DNA of 64,000 nt from CALMEC01 sp964628685 (GTDB lineage: Bacteria > Actinomycetota > Thermoleophilia > Miltoncostaeales > Miltoncostaeaceae). The notes under the pieces are model-generated. The model did not search any database and had not been told where the DNA came from. It saw only the letters and a program-made list of their open reading frames with translations. A program made the translations under genes and the position numbers. Positions 48,115 through 56,643 of this stretch are shown here, in pieces. Position 1 is the stretch's first letter, and every line of letters begins with the position of its first letter. The stretch lies in assembly GCA_964628685.1 (NCBI GenBank), contig CAZVNM010000001.1, positions 62,001-126,000 on the forward strand, in the 5' to 3' direction.

Positions 48115-49254
48115 GTGACCGCTCCCGACGCCAGGTACCACGTCGGCATCGCCGGTGCGGGGCAGCTCGCCCGCATGACGTGCCTCGCCGCGTGGCCCCT
48201 CGAGATCAAGGTCGCCGTCCTCGGACGGCCCCATGAACCGGCGGCCCCGGTCGCCGCCGGGCTGGTGGAGGGCGACTGGCACGACGCCGACGCGGTGCGC
48301 CGCCTGGGCGAGGTCTGCGACGTGGTGACCCTCGAGAACGAGTTCGTCGCCGCCGATGCGCTGGCCGCGGTGGAGGAGGCCGGCACGCCGGTCCGCCCCG
48401 GCCCCGGATCGGTGCGCATCGTGCAGGACAAGGCGCTGCAGAAGGAGCTCCTTCGCGAGAATCACCTGCCGGTGCCGCGCTTCGCCGTCGCCGAGCACGA
48501 ACGTGACCTGGACGCGATCGGCCGCGACCTGGGCTGGCCCCTCATGCTGAAGGCCCGTACCCTGGGCTACGACGGGTACGGCAACGCGACCTGCTCCGAC
48601 ATCGAGGCGGCCCGCGAGGCCTTCACCCGACTGGACAAGGGCGATGGCGTCCTGGTCGAGGAGTTCGTGCCGTTTCGCCGCGAGCTGGCGGTGATGGTGG
48701 CGCGGCGCATCGGCGGGCAGTGCGTGCCGTACCCGGTGGTCGAGACCCGGCAGGCCCACCACGTGTGCCACGAGGTCATCGTGCCGGCGCCCATCGACCC
48801 GCACGCGGCGGAGTCGGCGGAGGACGTGGCGGTCGCCGCGGCCCGCACCGCCGAGGCGGTCGGCGTGATGGGCGTGGAGCTCTTCGAGCTCGAGGGCGGT
48901 GCGGTGATGATCAACGAGCTGGCGCCGCGTCCCCACAACACCGGCCACTACACCATCGAGGGCTGCGAAACCTCGCAGTTCGAGAACCACCTGCGCGGCG
49001 TGCTGGACCTGCCGCTCGGGTCGGTGGGTCTGCGTGAACCGGTGGCCGTGATGGTGAACCTGCTGGGTTCACGCACCGGTCCGGCCGACCCCCAGATCAC
49101 CGCGGCGCTGGCCGTCCCCGGCGTGCACCTTCATCTGTACGGAAAATCCGAGATCCGGGTGCGACGCAAGATGGGTCACGTCACCGCGCTCGGCACCACG
49201 ATCGAGCATGCGCTCATGCGCGCGCGAAACGCCGCCGCCGAGGTGAACCTGTGA
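48115..49254 (+). CDS. purK: N5-carboxyaminoimidazole ribonucleotide synthase
   Basis: A 379-residue ATP-grasp enzyme of purine synthesis, converting AIR, ATP and bicarbonate to N5-CAIR. Visible are the N-terminal GIAGAGQLARM, the DVVTLENEFV motif, VQDKALQKELLRENHLPVPR at the domain junction, the ATP-grasp loop KARTLGYDGYGN, VLVEEFVPFRRELAVMV and the metal site INELAPRPHNTGHYTIEGC. GTG start at 48115. Overlaps purE by four bases (GTGA). Confidence 0.96.
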   Translation: MTAPDARYHVGIAGAGQLARMTCLAAWPLEIKVAVLGRPHEPAAPVAAGLVEGDWHDADAVRRLGEVCDVVTLENEFVAADALAAVEEAGTPVRPGPGSVRIVQDKALQKELLRENHLPVPRFAVAEHERDLDAIGRDLGWPLMLKARTLGYDGYGNATCSDIEAAREAFTRLDKGDGVLVEEFVPFRRELAVMVARRIGGQCVPYPVVETRQAHHVCHEVIVPAPIDPHAAESAEDVAVAAARTAEAVGVMGVELFELEGGAVMINELAPRPHNTGHYTIEGCETSQFENHLRGVLDLPLGSVGLREPVAVMVNLLGSRTGPADPQITAALAVPGVHLHLYGKSEIRVRRKMGHVTALGTTIEHALMRARNAAAEVNL

Positions 49255-49757
49255 GCGTGCGGGTGGGGATCGTCATGGGAAGCGACAGCGACCTGCCGGT
49301 GATGGCCGCCGCCAGGGACGCGCTGGACGCCCTCGGCGTTGAGTCCGAGATCCACGTGGTGTCGGCCCACCGCACCCCGCAGCGGATGATCGCCTACGGT
49401 CCCGACGCCGCCGAACGCGGCATCCGGGTCATCATCGCGGGGGCGGGTGGCGCCGCCCACCTGCCCGGGATGATCGCCGCCACGACCATCCTGCCGGTGA
49501 TCGGCGTGCCGGTGCGGGCGACCGCGCTGGACGGCATGGATTCGCTCCTTTCGATCGTGCAGATGCCCCGCGGGGTGCCGGTCGCGACCGTCGCCATCGA
49601 CAACGCCCAGAACGCGGGGCTCCTCGCGGCGCAGATCCTGGCGACCGCCGACGCCGCGCTCGCCGAGCGTCTCACGGCCCACCGCGCCGAGATCAGGGCC
49701 GCTGCCGAGGCCGCCGACGCCGGCCTGGCGGCGAAGCTCGCCGACCGCGCGGGCTAA
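49251..49757 (+). CDS. purE: N5-CAIR mutase
   Basis: A 168-residue class I PurE, moving the carboxylate from N5-CAIR to CAIR. Signature MGSDSDLPVMAAARDALDAL, VVSAHRTPQRMIAYG with the catalytic His, and IIAGAGGAAHLPGMIAA. VGVPVRAT-like text (here IGVPVRATALDGMDSLLSIV) and QMPRGVPVATVAI complete it. GTG start overlapping purK. The two form a two-gene operon. Confidence 0.96.
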   Translation: MSVRVGIVMGSDSDLPVMAAARDALDALGVESEIHVVSAHRTPQRMIAYGPDAAERGIRVIIAGAGGAAHLPGMIAATTILPVIGVPVRATALDGMDSLLSIVQMPRGVPVATVAIDNAQNAGLLAAQILATADAALAERLTAHRAEIRAAAEAADAGLAAKLADRAG

Positions 49758-49950
49758 GGCGTCGTTGTCCGCACACGGCCCGGTCGCTGGGCCCGTTGGA
49801 TGACCGCCCGGGGCGCGACGTTGGACAAATGGCACAAGCCCCCGCGGATGCGGCTCTAGTACAACTTCCGACGGCGCGGCGCCATCTCGCCGCAGCATTG
49901 GAACCCCGTGTCGCGCACGCGACGCGGCGCTCGAAGGAGAACACCGACAC

Positions 49951-52101
49951 ATGCCAGCCAAACGTTCACCGAACCTCGATGCGGCCCGCTGGGTGCCGAC
50001 GCCCTCCGACGTCGGCACGACGGACCTCACGGATCCGCGTGCGTCGGTCTTCGGCGACGACGTGTTCGGTCCCGCGGCCCAGCGGCGTCACCTGTCCAAG
50101 GACGTCTACCAGCAGCTGAAGCGCACCATCGAGTGCGCCGACCCGCTCGACCCGGCGCTCGCGACCCCCATCGCCCACGCCATGCAGGAGTGGGCGCTCG
50201 CCAAGGGTGCGACGCACTTCAGCCACTGGTTCCAGCCGCTCACCGGATCCACCGCCGAGAAGCACGACTCGTTCTTCAACCCCGCCGGCGACGGCACGTC
50301 CATCGCCGACTTCAGCGGCAAGGACCTCATCCAGGGTGAGCCGGACGCGTCGAGTTTCCCCACCGGCGGCATCCGCGCCACCTTCGAGGCCCGCGGCTAC
50401 ACGGCGTGGGATCCGTCGAGCCCGGCGTTCATCATGCGAAACCCCAACGGTGCGGTGCTCTGCATCCCCACGGCGTTCGCGTCGTGGACCGGTGAGGCGC
50501 TCGACCATAAGATCCCGCTGCTGCGGTCGATCGACGCCCTGCAGCGAAGCGCCATCCGCGCCCTTCGCCTGTTCGGTGACACCGATGTGCAGTACGTCTT
50601 CACGACGATCGGTCCCGAGCAGGAGTACTTCCTGATCGACGAGCATTACTTCTACCAGCGTCCCGACCTGCTCAACACCGGCCGCACCCTCTTCGGCGCC
50701 AAGCCGCCGCGCGGACACGAGCTGGACGACCACTACTTCGGGTCGATCCCGGAGCGGGTGCTTGCGTACATGCTCGACGTCGAGGACACGCTCCTTCGCC
50801 TGGGCGTTCCGGTGAAGACCCGCCACAACGAGGTCGCACCCAACCAGTACGAGCTGGCCCCCATGTTCGAGGGCTCCAACGTCGGGTCCGACCACCAGCA
50901 GCTGACGATGCAGGTGCTGCAGACGGTGGCGCGCCGCTACCGCCTGGTGTGTCTGCTTCACGAAAAGCCCTTCGTGGGCGTCAACGGCTCGGGCAAGCAC
51001 AACAACTGGTCGATGAGCACTGACACGGGGATGAACCTGCTGGACCCCGCCGACAACCCGTACGAGAACGAGCTGTTCCTGTTCTTCTGCACCGCGGTCG
51101 TGCAGGCGGTCAACAAGCACCAGGGCCTTCTGCGCGCCACGGTCGCGAGCGCCGGCCAGGACCACCGTCTGGGTGCCAACGAGGCGCCGCCGGCGATCAT
51201 GTCGGTGTTCCTCGGCACCGAGCTGGAATCGGTGTTCGACAAGCTGGCGGGCGGCAAGGGCGGTGCGTCCACCCCCGAGTCGGTGCTGGGTCTCGGCACC
51301 CCGGTCATCCCCAACATCCCGCTGCACTCCGGCGACCGCAACCGCACGAGCCCGTTCGCGTTCACCGGCAACAAGTTCGAGTTCCGCGCGCTCGGCGCCA
51401 ACCAGTCGACCGGCTTCGCCAACACGGTGCTCAACACCATCGTGGCCGAGGCGATCGACGACCTGTGCGATGCGCTGGAGGCCGCCGCCACCAAGGGCAA
51501 GTCGGTGTCGGACGTGCTCGCCAAGGTGCTGGGCAAGGCCTACAAGGCCAACCGCCGGATCGTCTTCCTGGGCGACAACTACAGCGCCGAATGGGAGAAG
51601 GAGGCCAAGAAGCGGGGGCTCAAGAACCTTCGCACCTCGCCCGAGGCCTTCCCGGAGATCGTCGCCCCGTCCTCGGTCGAGGTGTTCTCCCGCTACGGGG
51701 TCCTCAACCCCCGTGAGCTCGAGGCGCGGTACGAGGTCTGGACCGAGCAGTACACGACGACGGTCAACATCGAGGCCGAGACCTGCGCCGACATCGCCCG
51801 CACGATGGTGCTGCCGGCGGCCCTGCGCCACCTCGCCGAGCTGAAGGCCGCCGGGGTGCCCGACCTCGTCGATGAGACCGAGAGCCTCATCTCGGAGTTC
51901 GTCGAGGCCATCAGGGACCTGGACCGGGCGAACGTGGACCACCCGCCGGACGAGCCGTTCATCGAGCACGCCGTCTACATGCGCGAGACGGTGCGACCGG
52001 CGATGCACCGGGTGCGCCTGGGAGCCGACGCGCTGGAGCGGATCGTGGCCGACGACCTGTGGCCGCTGCCGAAGTACTCGGAGATCCTCTTCATCAAGTA
52101 G
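49951..52101 (+). CDS. glnN: Type III glutamine synthetase
   Basis: A 716-residue GSIII, much longer than GSI, forming glutamine from glutamate, ammonia and ATP. The family opening is HLSKDVYQQLKRTIECADPL. Catalytic motifs are TIGPEQEYFLID, TRHNEVAPNQYELAPMFE and KPFVGVNGSGKHNNWS, with RNRTSPFAFTGNKFEFRALG (arginine and glutamate ligands) and the late helix RTMVLPAALRHLAELK. The ATG at 49951 follows GAAGGAG. The leader of about 190 bp has no clear riboswitch or sigma-54 promoter. A terminator follows. Confidence 0.95.
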   Translation: MPAKRSPNLDAARWVPTPSDVGTTDLTDPRASVFGDDVFGPAAQRRHLSKDVYQQLKRTIECADPLDPALATPIAHAMQEWALAKGATHFSHWFQPLTGSTAEKHDSFFNPAGDGTSIADFSGKDLIQGEPDASSFPTGGIRATFEARGYTAWDPSSPAFIMRNPNGAVLCIPTAFASWTGEALDHKIPLLRSIDALQRSAIRALRLFGDTDVQYVFTTIGPEQEYFLIDEHYFYQRPDLLNTGRTLFGAKPPRGHELDDHYFGSIPERVLAYMLDVEDTLLRLGVPVKTRHNEVAPNQYELAPMFEGSNVGSDHQQLTMQVLQTVARRYRLVCLLHEKPFVGVNGSGKHNNWSMSTDTGMNLLDPADNPYENELFLFFCTAVVQAVNKHQGLLRATVASAGQDHRLGANEAPPAIMSVFLGTELESVFDKLAGGKGGASTPESVLGLGTPVIPNIPLHSGDRNRTSPFAFTGNKFEFRALGANQSTGFANTVLNTIVAEAIDDLCDALEAAATKGKSVSDVLAKVLGKAYKANRRIVFLGDNYSAEWEKEAKKRGLKNLRTSPEAFPEIVAPSSVEVFSRYGVLNPRELEARYEVWTEQYTTTVNIEAETCADIARTMVLPAALRHLAELKAAGVPDLVDETESLISEFVEAIRDLDRANVDHPPDEPFIEHAVYMRETVRPAMHRVRLGADALERIVADDLWPLPKYSEILFIK

Positions 52102-52127
52102 GCGGGTGTTGCCGCCACACGGCGCTC

Positions 52128-52161
52128 ACGGTCCCCCGACTTTTCCGGCTCGGGGGACCGT
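52128..52161 (+). terminator. Intrinsic terminator of glutamine synthetase
   Basis: A perfect 12-bp stem (52128–52139 with 52150–52161) and a 10-base loop starting 26 bp after the stop. No strong T-run follows. Confidence 0.75.
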
Positions 52162-52398
52162 TCGCAGTTCAGGGGGCACTTTGACATATGCAGAAGGCAT
52201 GACGCTGAGGTTCCGTAAGAGACCGCGAGCGCCACGGTGACTAACGGACATGACCATTCAGCATCTGTCGTCTCGCTTCTCTCGTCCGAACGCCTTGGTT
52301 ACCCTTCAATGGACGAGCACGCGAGGGAGACGAGGTTCCATGCGTGGAGCAGACTTCCGCTCTGATGGCCAAGAAACTGCGGGCAAGCGAACGCGGGC

Positions 52399-52902
52399 GT
52401 GAACAGCACCCCCGATGCTGATGTGCTTCTCGCACACTCGGCGAATTCGACGGGCATTGAGCAACCGCTCGACGAGCACCTCCGTGCGGTCAGTGAGCTG
52501 GCCGATCAACACGCCTCGGCATTCGACGACGCGGGGGTGGCCGCACGTATCGGCTGGCTGCATGACTTGGGGAAGGCAAGTGCGGCGTTTCAGGCCTACC
52601 TGCGCGGTGAGGGTGGTTCCGTTGACCACAAGGGGGCTGGAGCACTTCGTGCGCTCAGCGATATCAAGCGTGGGGGGATTCTCTAGGACCGCTGGTCATA
52701 CAGGGTCACCATGGCGGGCTTCGTTCATTGGAGGATCACAGGCACTGGATGCGCATGGCAGACAGCGAGGATCGCCGCATCGGTGATCAGGTTGTCCGAA
52801 GGGTTGCGCCGTGCGTGCTCAACCCGCCGCAGGCGACGGCGCCGCATGAGGACCTCCACGCTGCGGCCCTGCGCGCCCGAATGCTTCTGAGTGCGCTCGT
52901 TG
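52399..52902 (+). pseudogene. Frameshifted cas3 HD-domain fragment
   Basis: GTG at 52399 opens a type I Cas3'' HD nuclease. It has LLAHSANS, QPLDEHLRAV, the metal motif GWLHDLGKASAAFQAYLRGE, and VDHKGAGAL. The first frame stops at 52686. One frame over (mod shift at a GGGGGG run, 52672–52677, which would need seven Gs) it continues LGPLVIQGHHGGLRSLEDHR, and on to AALRARMLLSALVE, the usual end of the HD region before DAD. There it runs straight into the CRISPR repeat at about 52900. The helicase part of cas3 and all other cas genes are gone. Confidence 0.85.
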
Positions 52903-53652
52903 AGACTTCGGTCCCAGGGGCGGATTGCAACGATGACCGCAGGATCACCCAGCCGCAGCTCCGCCGGTCCCCTGGGACTTCGGTCCCAGGGGCGGATTGC
53001 AACACGTCCCCGCCCGTCCGGCGGGTGTGGGCGACGGTCCCCTGGGACTTCGGTCCCAGGGGCGGATTGCAACGTCGGACTGTCCGACAGCTACGAGTCC
53101 TACTACGTCCCCTGGGACTTCGGTCCCAGGGGCGGATTGCAACCGTGAGGACGGCCTGGTGCATGCCGAGGTGGTTGGGTCCCTTGGGACTTCGGTCCCA
53201 GGGGCGGATTGCAACCTGACCGATCAGCGTGCCCGCCGGGATGAGCAGGCGTCCCCTGGGACTTCGGTCCCAGGGGCGGATTGCAACGACCTTGCGCTCG
53301 CGCTCGCGTCGGACGAGGTGAAGGTCCCCTGGGATTTCGGTCCCAGGGGCGGATTGTAACCATGGGTAAAGCCAGCCATCCGCGTCGGGAATGAGTGTCC
53401 CCTGGGACTTCGGTCCCAGGGCGGATTGCAACGGCGCGTGTCTGTGCGTGGGCGCGTCGTGCCTTGGCTTGTCCCCTGGGACTTCGGTCCCGGGGGCGGA
53501 GTGCAACACGAAGGCCCAGGCGCGCTCGGCGAGCTTCTTGCTGGGGGTCCCCTGGGACTTCGGCCCAGGGGCGGATTGCAGCACGACGGTGCTGGACGCG
53601 TCCGCCAGATGATCGGTTCCCTGGAGCTCGGGCCCCAAGGACGGGTTGCAAC
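52895..53652 (+). CRISPR. CRISPR array, 11 repeats and 10 spacers, decaying
   Basis: The consensus repeat is 37 bp: GTCCCCTGGGAC-TTCG-GTCCCAGGGG-CGGATTGCAAC. Repeats start at 52895 (5' ten bases replaced), 52967, 53037, 53107, 53179, 53251, 53324, 53397, 53471, 53547 and 53616. Spacers are 33–39 bp and all different. The first full repeats are identical; from 53179 on they carry substitutions, a lost G (53397 copy), a lost T (53547 copy), and the last copy has many changes. The ATTGCAAC end and this gradient place the leader side at low coordinates. The leader itself is deleted. Confidence 0.97.
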
Positions 53653-53751
53653 GCGACACGCCACGGCGCCGGGTCCGCCGGCACCGACTTCACGCCTGCG
53701 GCGTCTGCCAGGCGGTTCGGCGCGTCCATCGACGACCTGTGCTGATCACCC

Positions 53752-53791
53752 GCGTCCCGCGGTCGTCCTCAGGGAGACGACCGCGGGACGC
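53752..53791 (+). terminator. Strong hairpin after the CRISPR array
   Basis: A perfect 16-bp stem (53752–53767 with 53776–53791) and an 8-base loop about 100 bp after the last repeat. It could end transcription of the array or of an older gene whose tail lay at 53653–53745. No T-run is visible. Confidence 0.6.
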
Positions 53792-53918
53792 ACATCGCGT
53801 GTCCAGGTGCGGGATTCACGCTCGCCGACCCGCCCGCCGGACCGGCGCGCGGCGACGGCGACCGCACCGCCCGGCCGCGACATCGTCACCGCATTGACAC
53901 GGCGGCGCACACCGCCGC

Positions 53919-55517
53919 ATGCCTACCATGGCTCCCGTGGTCCGCCAGCTCGTCGAGCACCCGCTCCTCCTCCTGTTCATCCTGCTCGCCGTCGGCACGG
54001 CCGTGGGACGCCTCAGCGTCCGCGGACTGAGCCTCGGGCCCGCCGCGGTCCTGTTCGCCGCGCTCGGGTTCAGCGCATGGGACGAGCGCATGGCGGTGCC
54101 GGAGATCGTCGGCACGTTCGGTCTCGCCGTCTTCGCCTACACCGTCGGCATCACCGCCGGACCGTCGTTCTTCGCGAGCCTGCGCTCCAGCACCGGCGCC
54201 GTCACGATGGTGGTCGGGACGCTCGTCGGCCTCGGCGGGCTGACCTACCTGCTGGGGCATTTCCTGGGGCTCGACCGCGGCACCGTCGCCGGCCTCTTCG
54301 CCGGCGCCAACACCAACACCCCGGCCCTGGCGGCGGCCACGGTCGAGCTGGGCGGGTCGCCCGAACCGACCATCGGCTACTCACTGGCGTATGTGGGCGG
54401 TGTGATCGTGATGCTGCTGGCCGCGGCCTACGCCCTGCGTCTGGGCGAGCTGCACCCCACCGCCGACGACCACGCGGTGCCGCCGGCGCTCTCCAACGCC
54501 ACCATCCAGATCGACCGCGACGGGCTGCCGCCCGCAAGCGAGCTGACCGACACGCCCGACGGTCCGGTGATCTTCTCGCGGTACCAGACCGATGGTGTCG
54601 TCGGTCTGGCCGTGGCGGGGACCGTCCTGCGACCGGGCGACCGGGTGCTCGTGATCGGCACCGAGAAGTCGATCGCCCACGTGGTGCGGCGGCTGGGCCA
54701 CATCTCCCCCATCGCCCTCAACATGGAGCGCAACGAGTTCGACTTCCGTCGGATCGTCCTCAGCCGCGGTGAGCTCTACGGGCGCACGATCGCCGACCTG
54801 CACCTGTGGCACCGCTTCGGCGCCCGCGCCACCCGCGTGCGCCGCGCCGACCAGGACCTGCTCGCCACCGACGACTTCGTCCTGCAGGCCGGTGACCGCA
54901 TCCGCGTTGCGGCGCCCAGCGACCAGATGGGCGAGGTCGCCCGCTTCCTGGGCGACTCGGAGCACGGCACCTCCGACATCAACCCGCTGGGCCTTGCCAT
55001 CGGCATGGCGATCGGCCTCGCCATCGGCATCATCGCCATCCCGATCCCCGGTCTGGGCGACCTGACCCTCGGTCAGGCGGCGGGCCCCATCATCGCCGGG
55101 CTCTGCCTGGGGTACTTGGGACGCACGGGTCCGGTGGTGTGGACGCTGCCGCACCAGGCCTCCGAGACCCTCACCCAGCTGGGCGTGCTGCTCTTTCTCG
55201 CCTATGCGGGCGGTCGCGCCGGATCGCAGGTGGTGGACGCCCTCAGCACCCCGCTCGGCCTGAAGCTCGTGGTGGCGGGCCTCGTCGTCACCCTCGCCCA
55301 TGCGGTGGCCGTCGTGCTGATCGCGCGAAAGGCGCTGCACGTGTCGGGTCCGCGCACCGCCGGCATCCTGGCGGGATCCCAGACCCAGCCGGCGCTTCTG
55401 GCCTATGCGAACGAGGCCACCACCTTCGACCGTCGCGTCGCGCTGGGCTACGCGATGGTCTATCCGGTCGCGATGGTCGCCAAGATCATGATCGCCCAGG
55501 TCCTGGCGATGCTCTGA
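53919..55517 (+). CDS. AspT/YidE-family transporter with RCK_C domains
   Basis: A 532-residue protein with two halves of about five helices each around a cytosolic RCK_C (TrkA-C) region. N-half: HPLLLLFILLAVGTAVGRLS and GLFAGANTNTPALAAATVE. Central: IQIDRDGLPPASELTDTPDG and VLSRGELYGRTIADLHLWHR, then LLATDDFVLQAGDRIRVAAP. C-half: GPIIAGLCLGYLGRTGPVVW and GILAGSQTQPALLAYANEAT. The duplicated motifs GANTNTPA and GSQTQPAL are the family hallmark. Members such as AspT exchange aspartate for alanine; substrate here is not known. ATG 53919 (53928 also possible). Confidence 0.9.
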   Translation: MPTMAPVVRQLVEHPLLLLFILLAVGTAVGRLSVRGLSLGPAAVLFAALGFSAWDERMAVPEIVGTFGLAVFAYTVGITAGPSFFASLRSSTGAVTMVVGTLVGLGGLTYLLGHFLGLDRGTVAGLFAGANTNTPALAAATVELGGSPEPTIGYSLAYVGGVIVMLLAAAYALRLGELHPTADDHAVPPALSNATIQIDRDGLPPASELTDTPDGPVIFSRYQTDGVVGLAVAGTVLRPGDRVLVIGTEKSIAHVVRRLGHISPIALNMERNEFDFRRIVLSRGELYGRTIADLHLWHRFGARATRVRRADQDLLATDDFVLQAGDRIRVAAPSDQMGEVARFLGDSEHGTSDINPLGLAIGMAIGLAIGIIAIPIPGLGDLTLGQAAGPIIAGLCLGYLGRTGPVVWTLPHQASETLTQLGVLLFLAYAGGRAGSQVVDALSTPLGLKLVVAGLVVTLAHAVAVVLIARKALHVSGPRTAGILAGSQTQPALLAYANEATTFDRRVALGYAMVYPVAMVAKIMIAQVLAML

Positions 55518-55536
55518 GTCGGCGGGGCACCCGCCG

Positions 55537-55737
55537 CTAGCGCGGTTCGTCCCACACGCTCGACCGCCGGGCCCGGTGCGCCCCGTAGCGCATGGCGCCG
55601 GCGAAGAGCACGAGCACCAGCACCGCGATGCCCACACCGATCGCCACCCACGGCGACCACACGATCGCGGCGACGACGACCCCGGCCACGAGGGCGGCGG
55701 CGACGAGGATCAGGATGGTGGAAGTGCGCGGTGTCAC
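55537..55737 (-). CDS. Small two-helix membrane protein
   Basis: A 66-residue protein with two hydrophobic helices (ILILVAAALVAGVVVAAIVW and VAIGVGIAVLVLVLFAGAM) and a basic C-terminus (YGAHRARRSSVWDEPR). GTG start. It converges on the AspT-type gene. No family recognised. Confidence 0.55.
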   Translation of the reverse strand: MTPRTSTILILVAAALVAGVVVAAIVWSPWVAIGVGIAVLVLVLFAGAMRYGAHRARRSSVWDEPR

Positions 55738-55814
55738 CGGGTCATCCTGGCATAGGCGGGCGAGCGGTCACCGGCCGCTGTCGCGTGGGGTGCCGACGCG
55801 CCCGCCGGATCGGC

Positions 55815-56357
55815 TCAGTGGATGCCGAGCGTCGGCGCCGCCGCCCGGAAGTCCAGGTGGGCCGCCCAGAACGCACCCGCCAGGATCACCTCGAGCGGCT
55901 GAGCGGCCGCGGCGATCGTGGGTCCGCGCCGCCCGTCGATCCGTCCCAGCTCGGTGCCCCCGGCGCGTTCCCAGCGGACCGTCCCCAGCATCCAGAGCCC
56001 CCGCTCCCGCAGCCGATGGGTCGGGACGTCCCCATCACCCACCGTCACGTCGATGACGTTGGCGGCGCGACGGAAGCCGTTGACCGGCTTTCGCAGGCGC
56101 ACGCGCACGTCGCGCACGCGGAACTCGAGGCCCGCCATCAGATCCTCGATGACCGCGTCGGTCTGGTCGCGGTTGCGCTCGGGCCCCCACGGCACCGTGA
56201 ACGGGTCGGCTCCATCGATGGTGAGCCGCGTCGTGGTGTCGGCCTCGCCCTCCAGGAGCACGGCGGAAAGCGGCACCCGCACGGCGACCGTCCGCGTCGC
56301 GCGGTCACCGGGCACATCGATCCGTCGGTCTCTGGTCGCTCGGCCGGCATCGCTCAT
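55815..56357 (-). CDS. Hypothetical protein, 180 residues
   Basis: A soluble protein I do not recognise. It is rich in strands and Arg: TVAVRVPLSAVLLEGEADTT, LTIDGADPFTVPWGPERNRD, LEFRVRDVRVRLRKPVNGFR and WMLGTVRWERAGGTELGRID. The ATG at 56355–56357 begins a polar stretch. No signal peptide or cysteine. Single gene, divergent from the collagen-like gene about 290 bp away, a stretch in which I see no other feature. Confidence 0.55.
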   Translation of the reverse strand: MSDAGRATRDRRIDVPGDRATRTVAVRVPLSAVLLEGEADTTTRLTIDGADPFTVPWGPERNRDQTDAVIEDLMAGLEFRVRDVRVRLRKPVNGFRRAANVIDVTVGDGDVPTHRLRERGLWMLGTVRWERAGGTELGRIDGRRGPTIAAAAQPLEVILAGAFWAAHLDFRAAAPTLGIH

Positions 56358-56643
56358 GTGGTCTCCGATTCGGGTGCGCGTCGCGTCGGAGTATCCGCAT
56401 TCGGCGGACGGCCGGGGTAAAGCGGTGACCAAAGCCGACGGGGGCAACGTTCGTCACGCATGGCGGGCGGTCGAATCGGTGACCACCACGACAACGGCCC
56501 TCCCGTTCGCGTCGAGGGACCGGTGGCGTTGACGCCCGCGTGTCGAACGCCCAACCGCGAATGCTAGCCCGCGATCATCTCCTCACGCTGCGCCGGGCCC
56601 CCGGGGAGGATGCCGCAACTTCAAAATCCTCAAGGGAGGACGA

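Noticed and set aside
49800..49860. TGGCAC resembling a sigma-54 −24 element before glutamine synthetase
   Set aside because: The required TTGC at −12 is missing at the right spacing.
52181..52210. TTGACA as −35 of a promoter for the cas3 fragment
   Set aside because: No −10 element at 16–18 bp spacing.
53395..53745. Plus-strand frames through the CRISPR array
   Set aside because: Repeated peptide units come from the repeats. The spacers share no coding pattern.
53653..53745. A further spacer and repeat after 53652, or the tail of an old gene
   Set aside because: About 36 bp could be a spacer, but the sequence beyond does not align to the repeat well enough, and the short frame ending at 53745 has no start or family.
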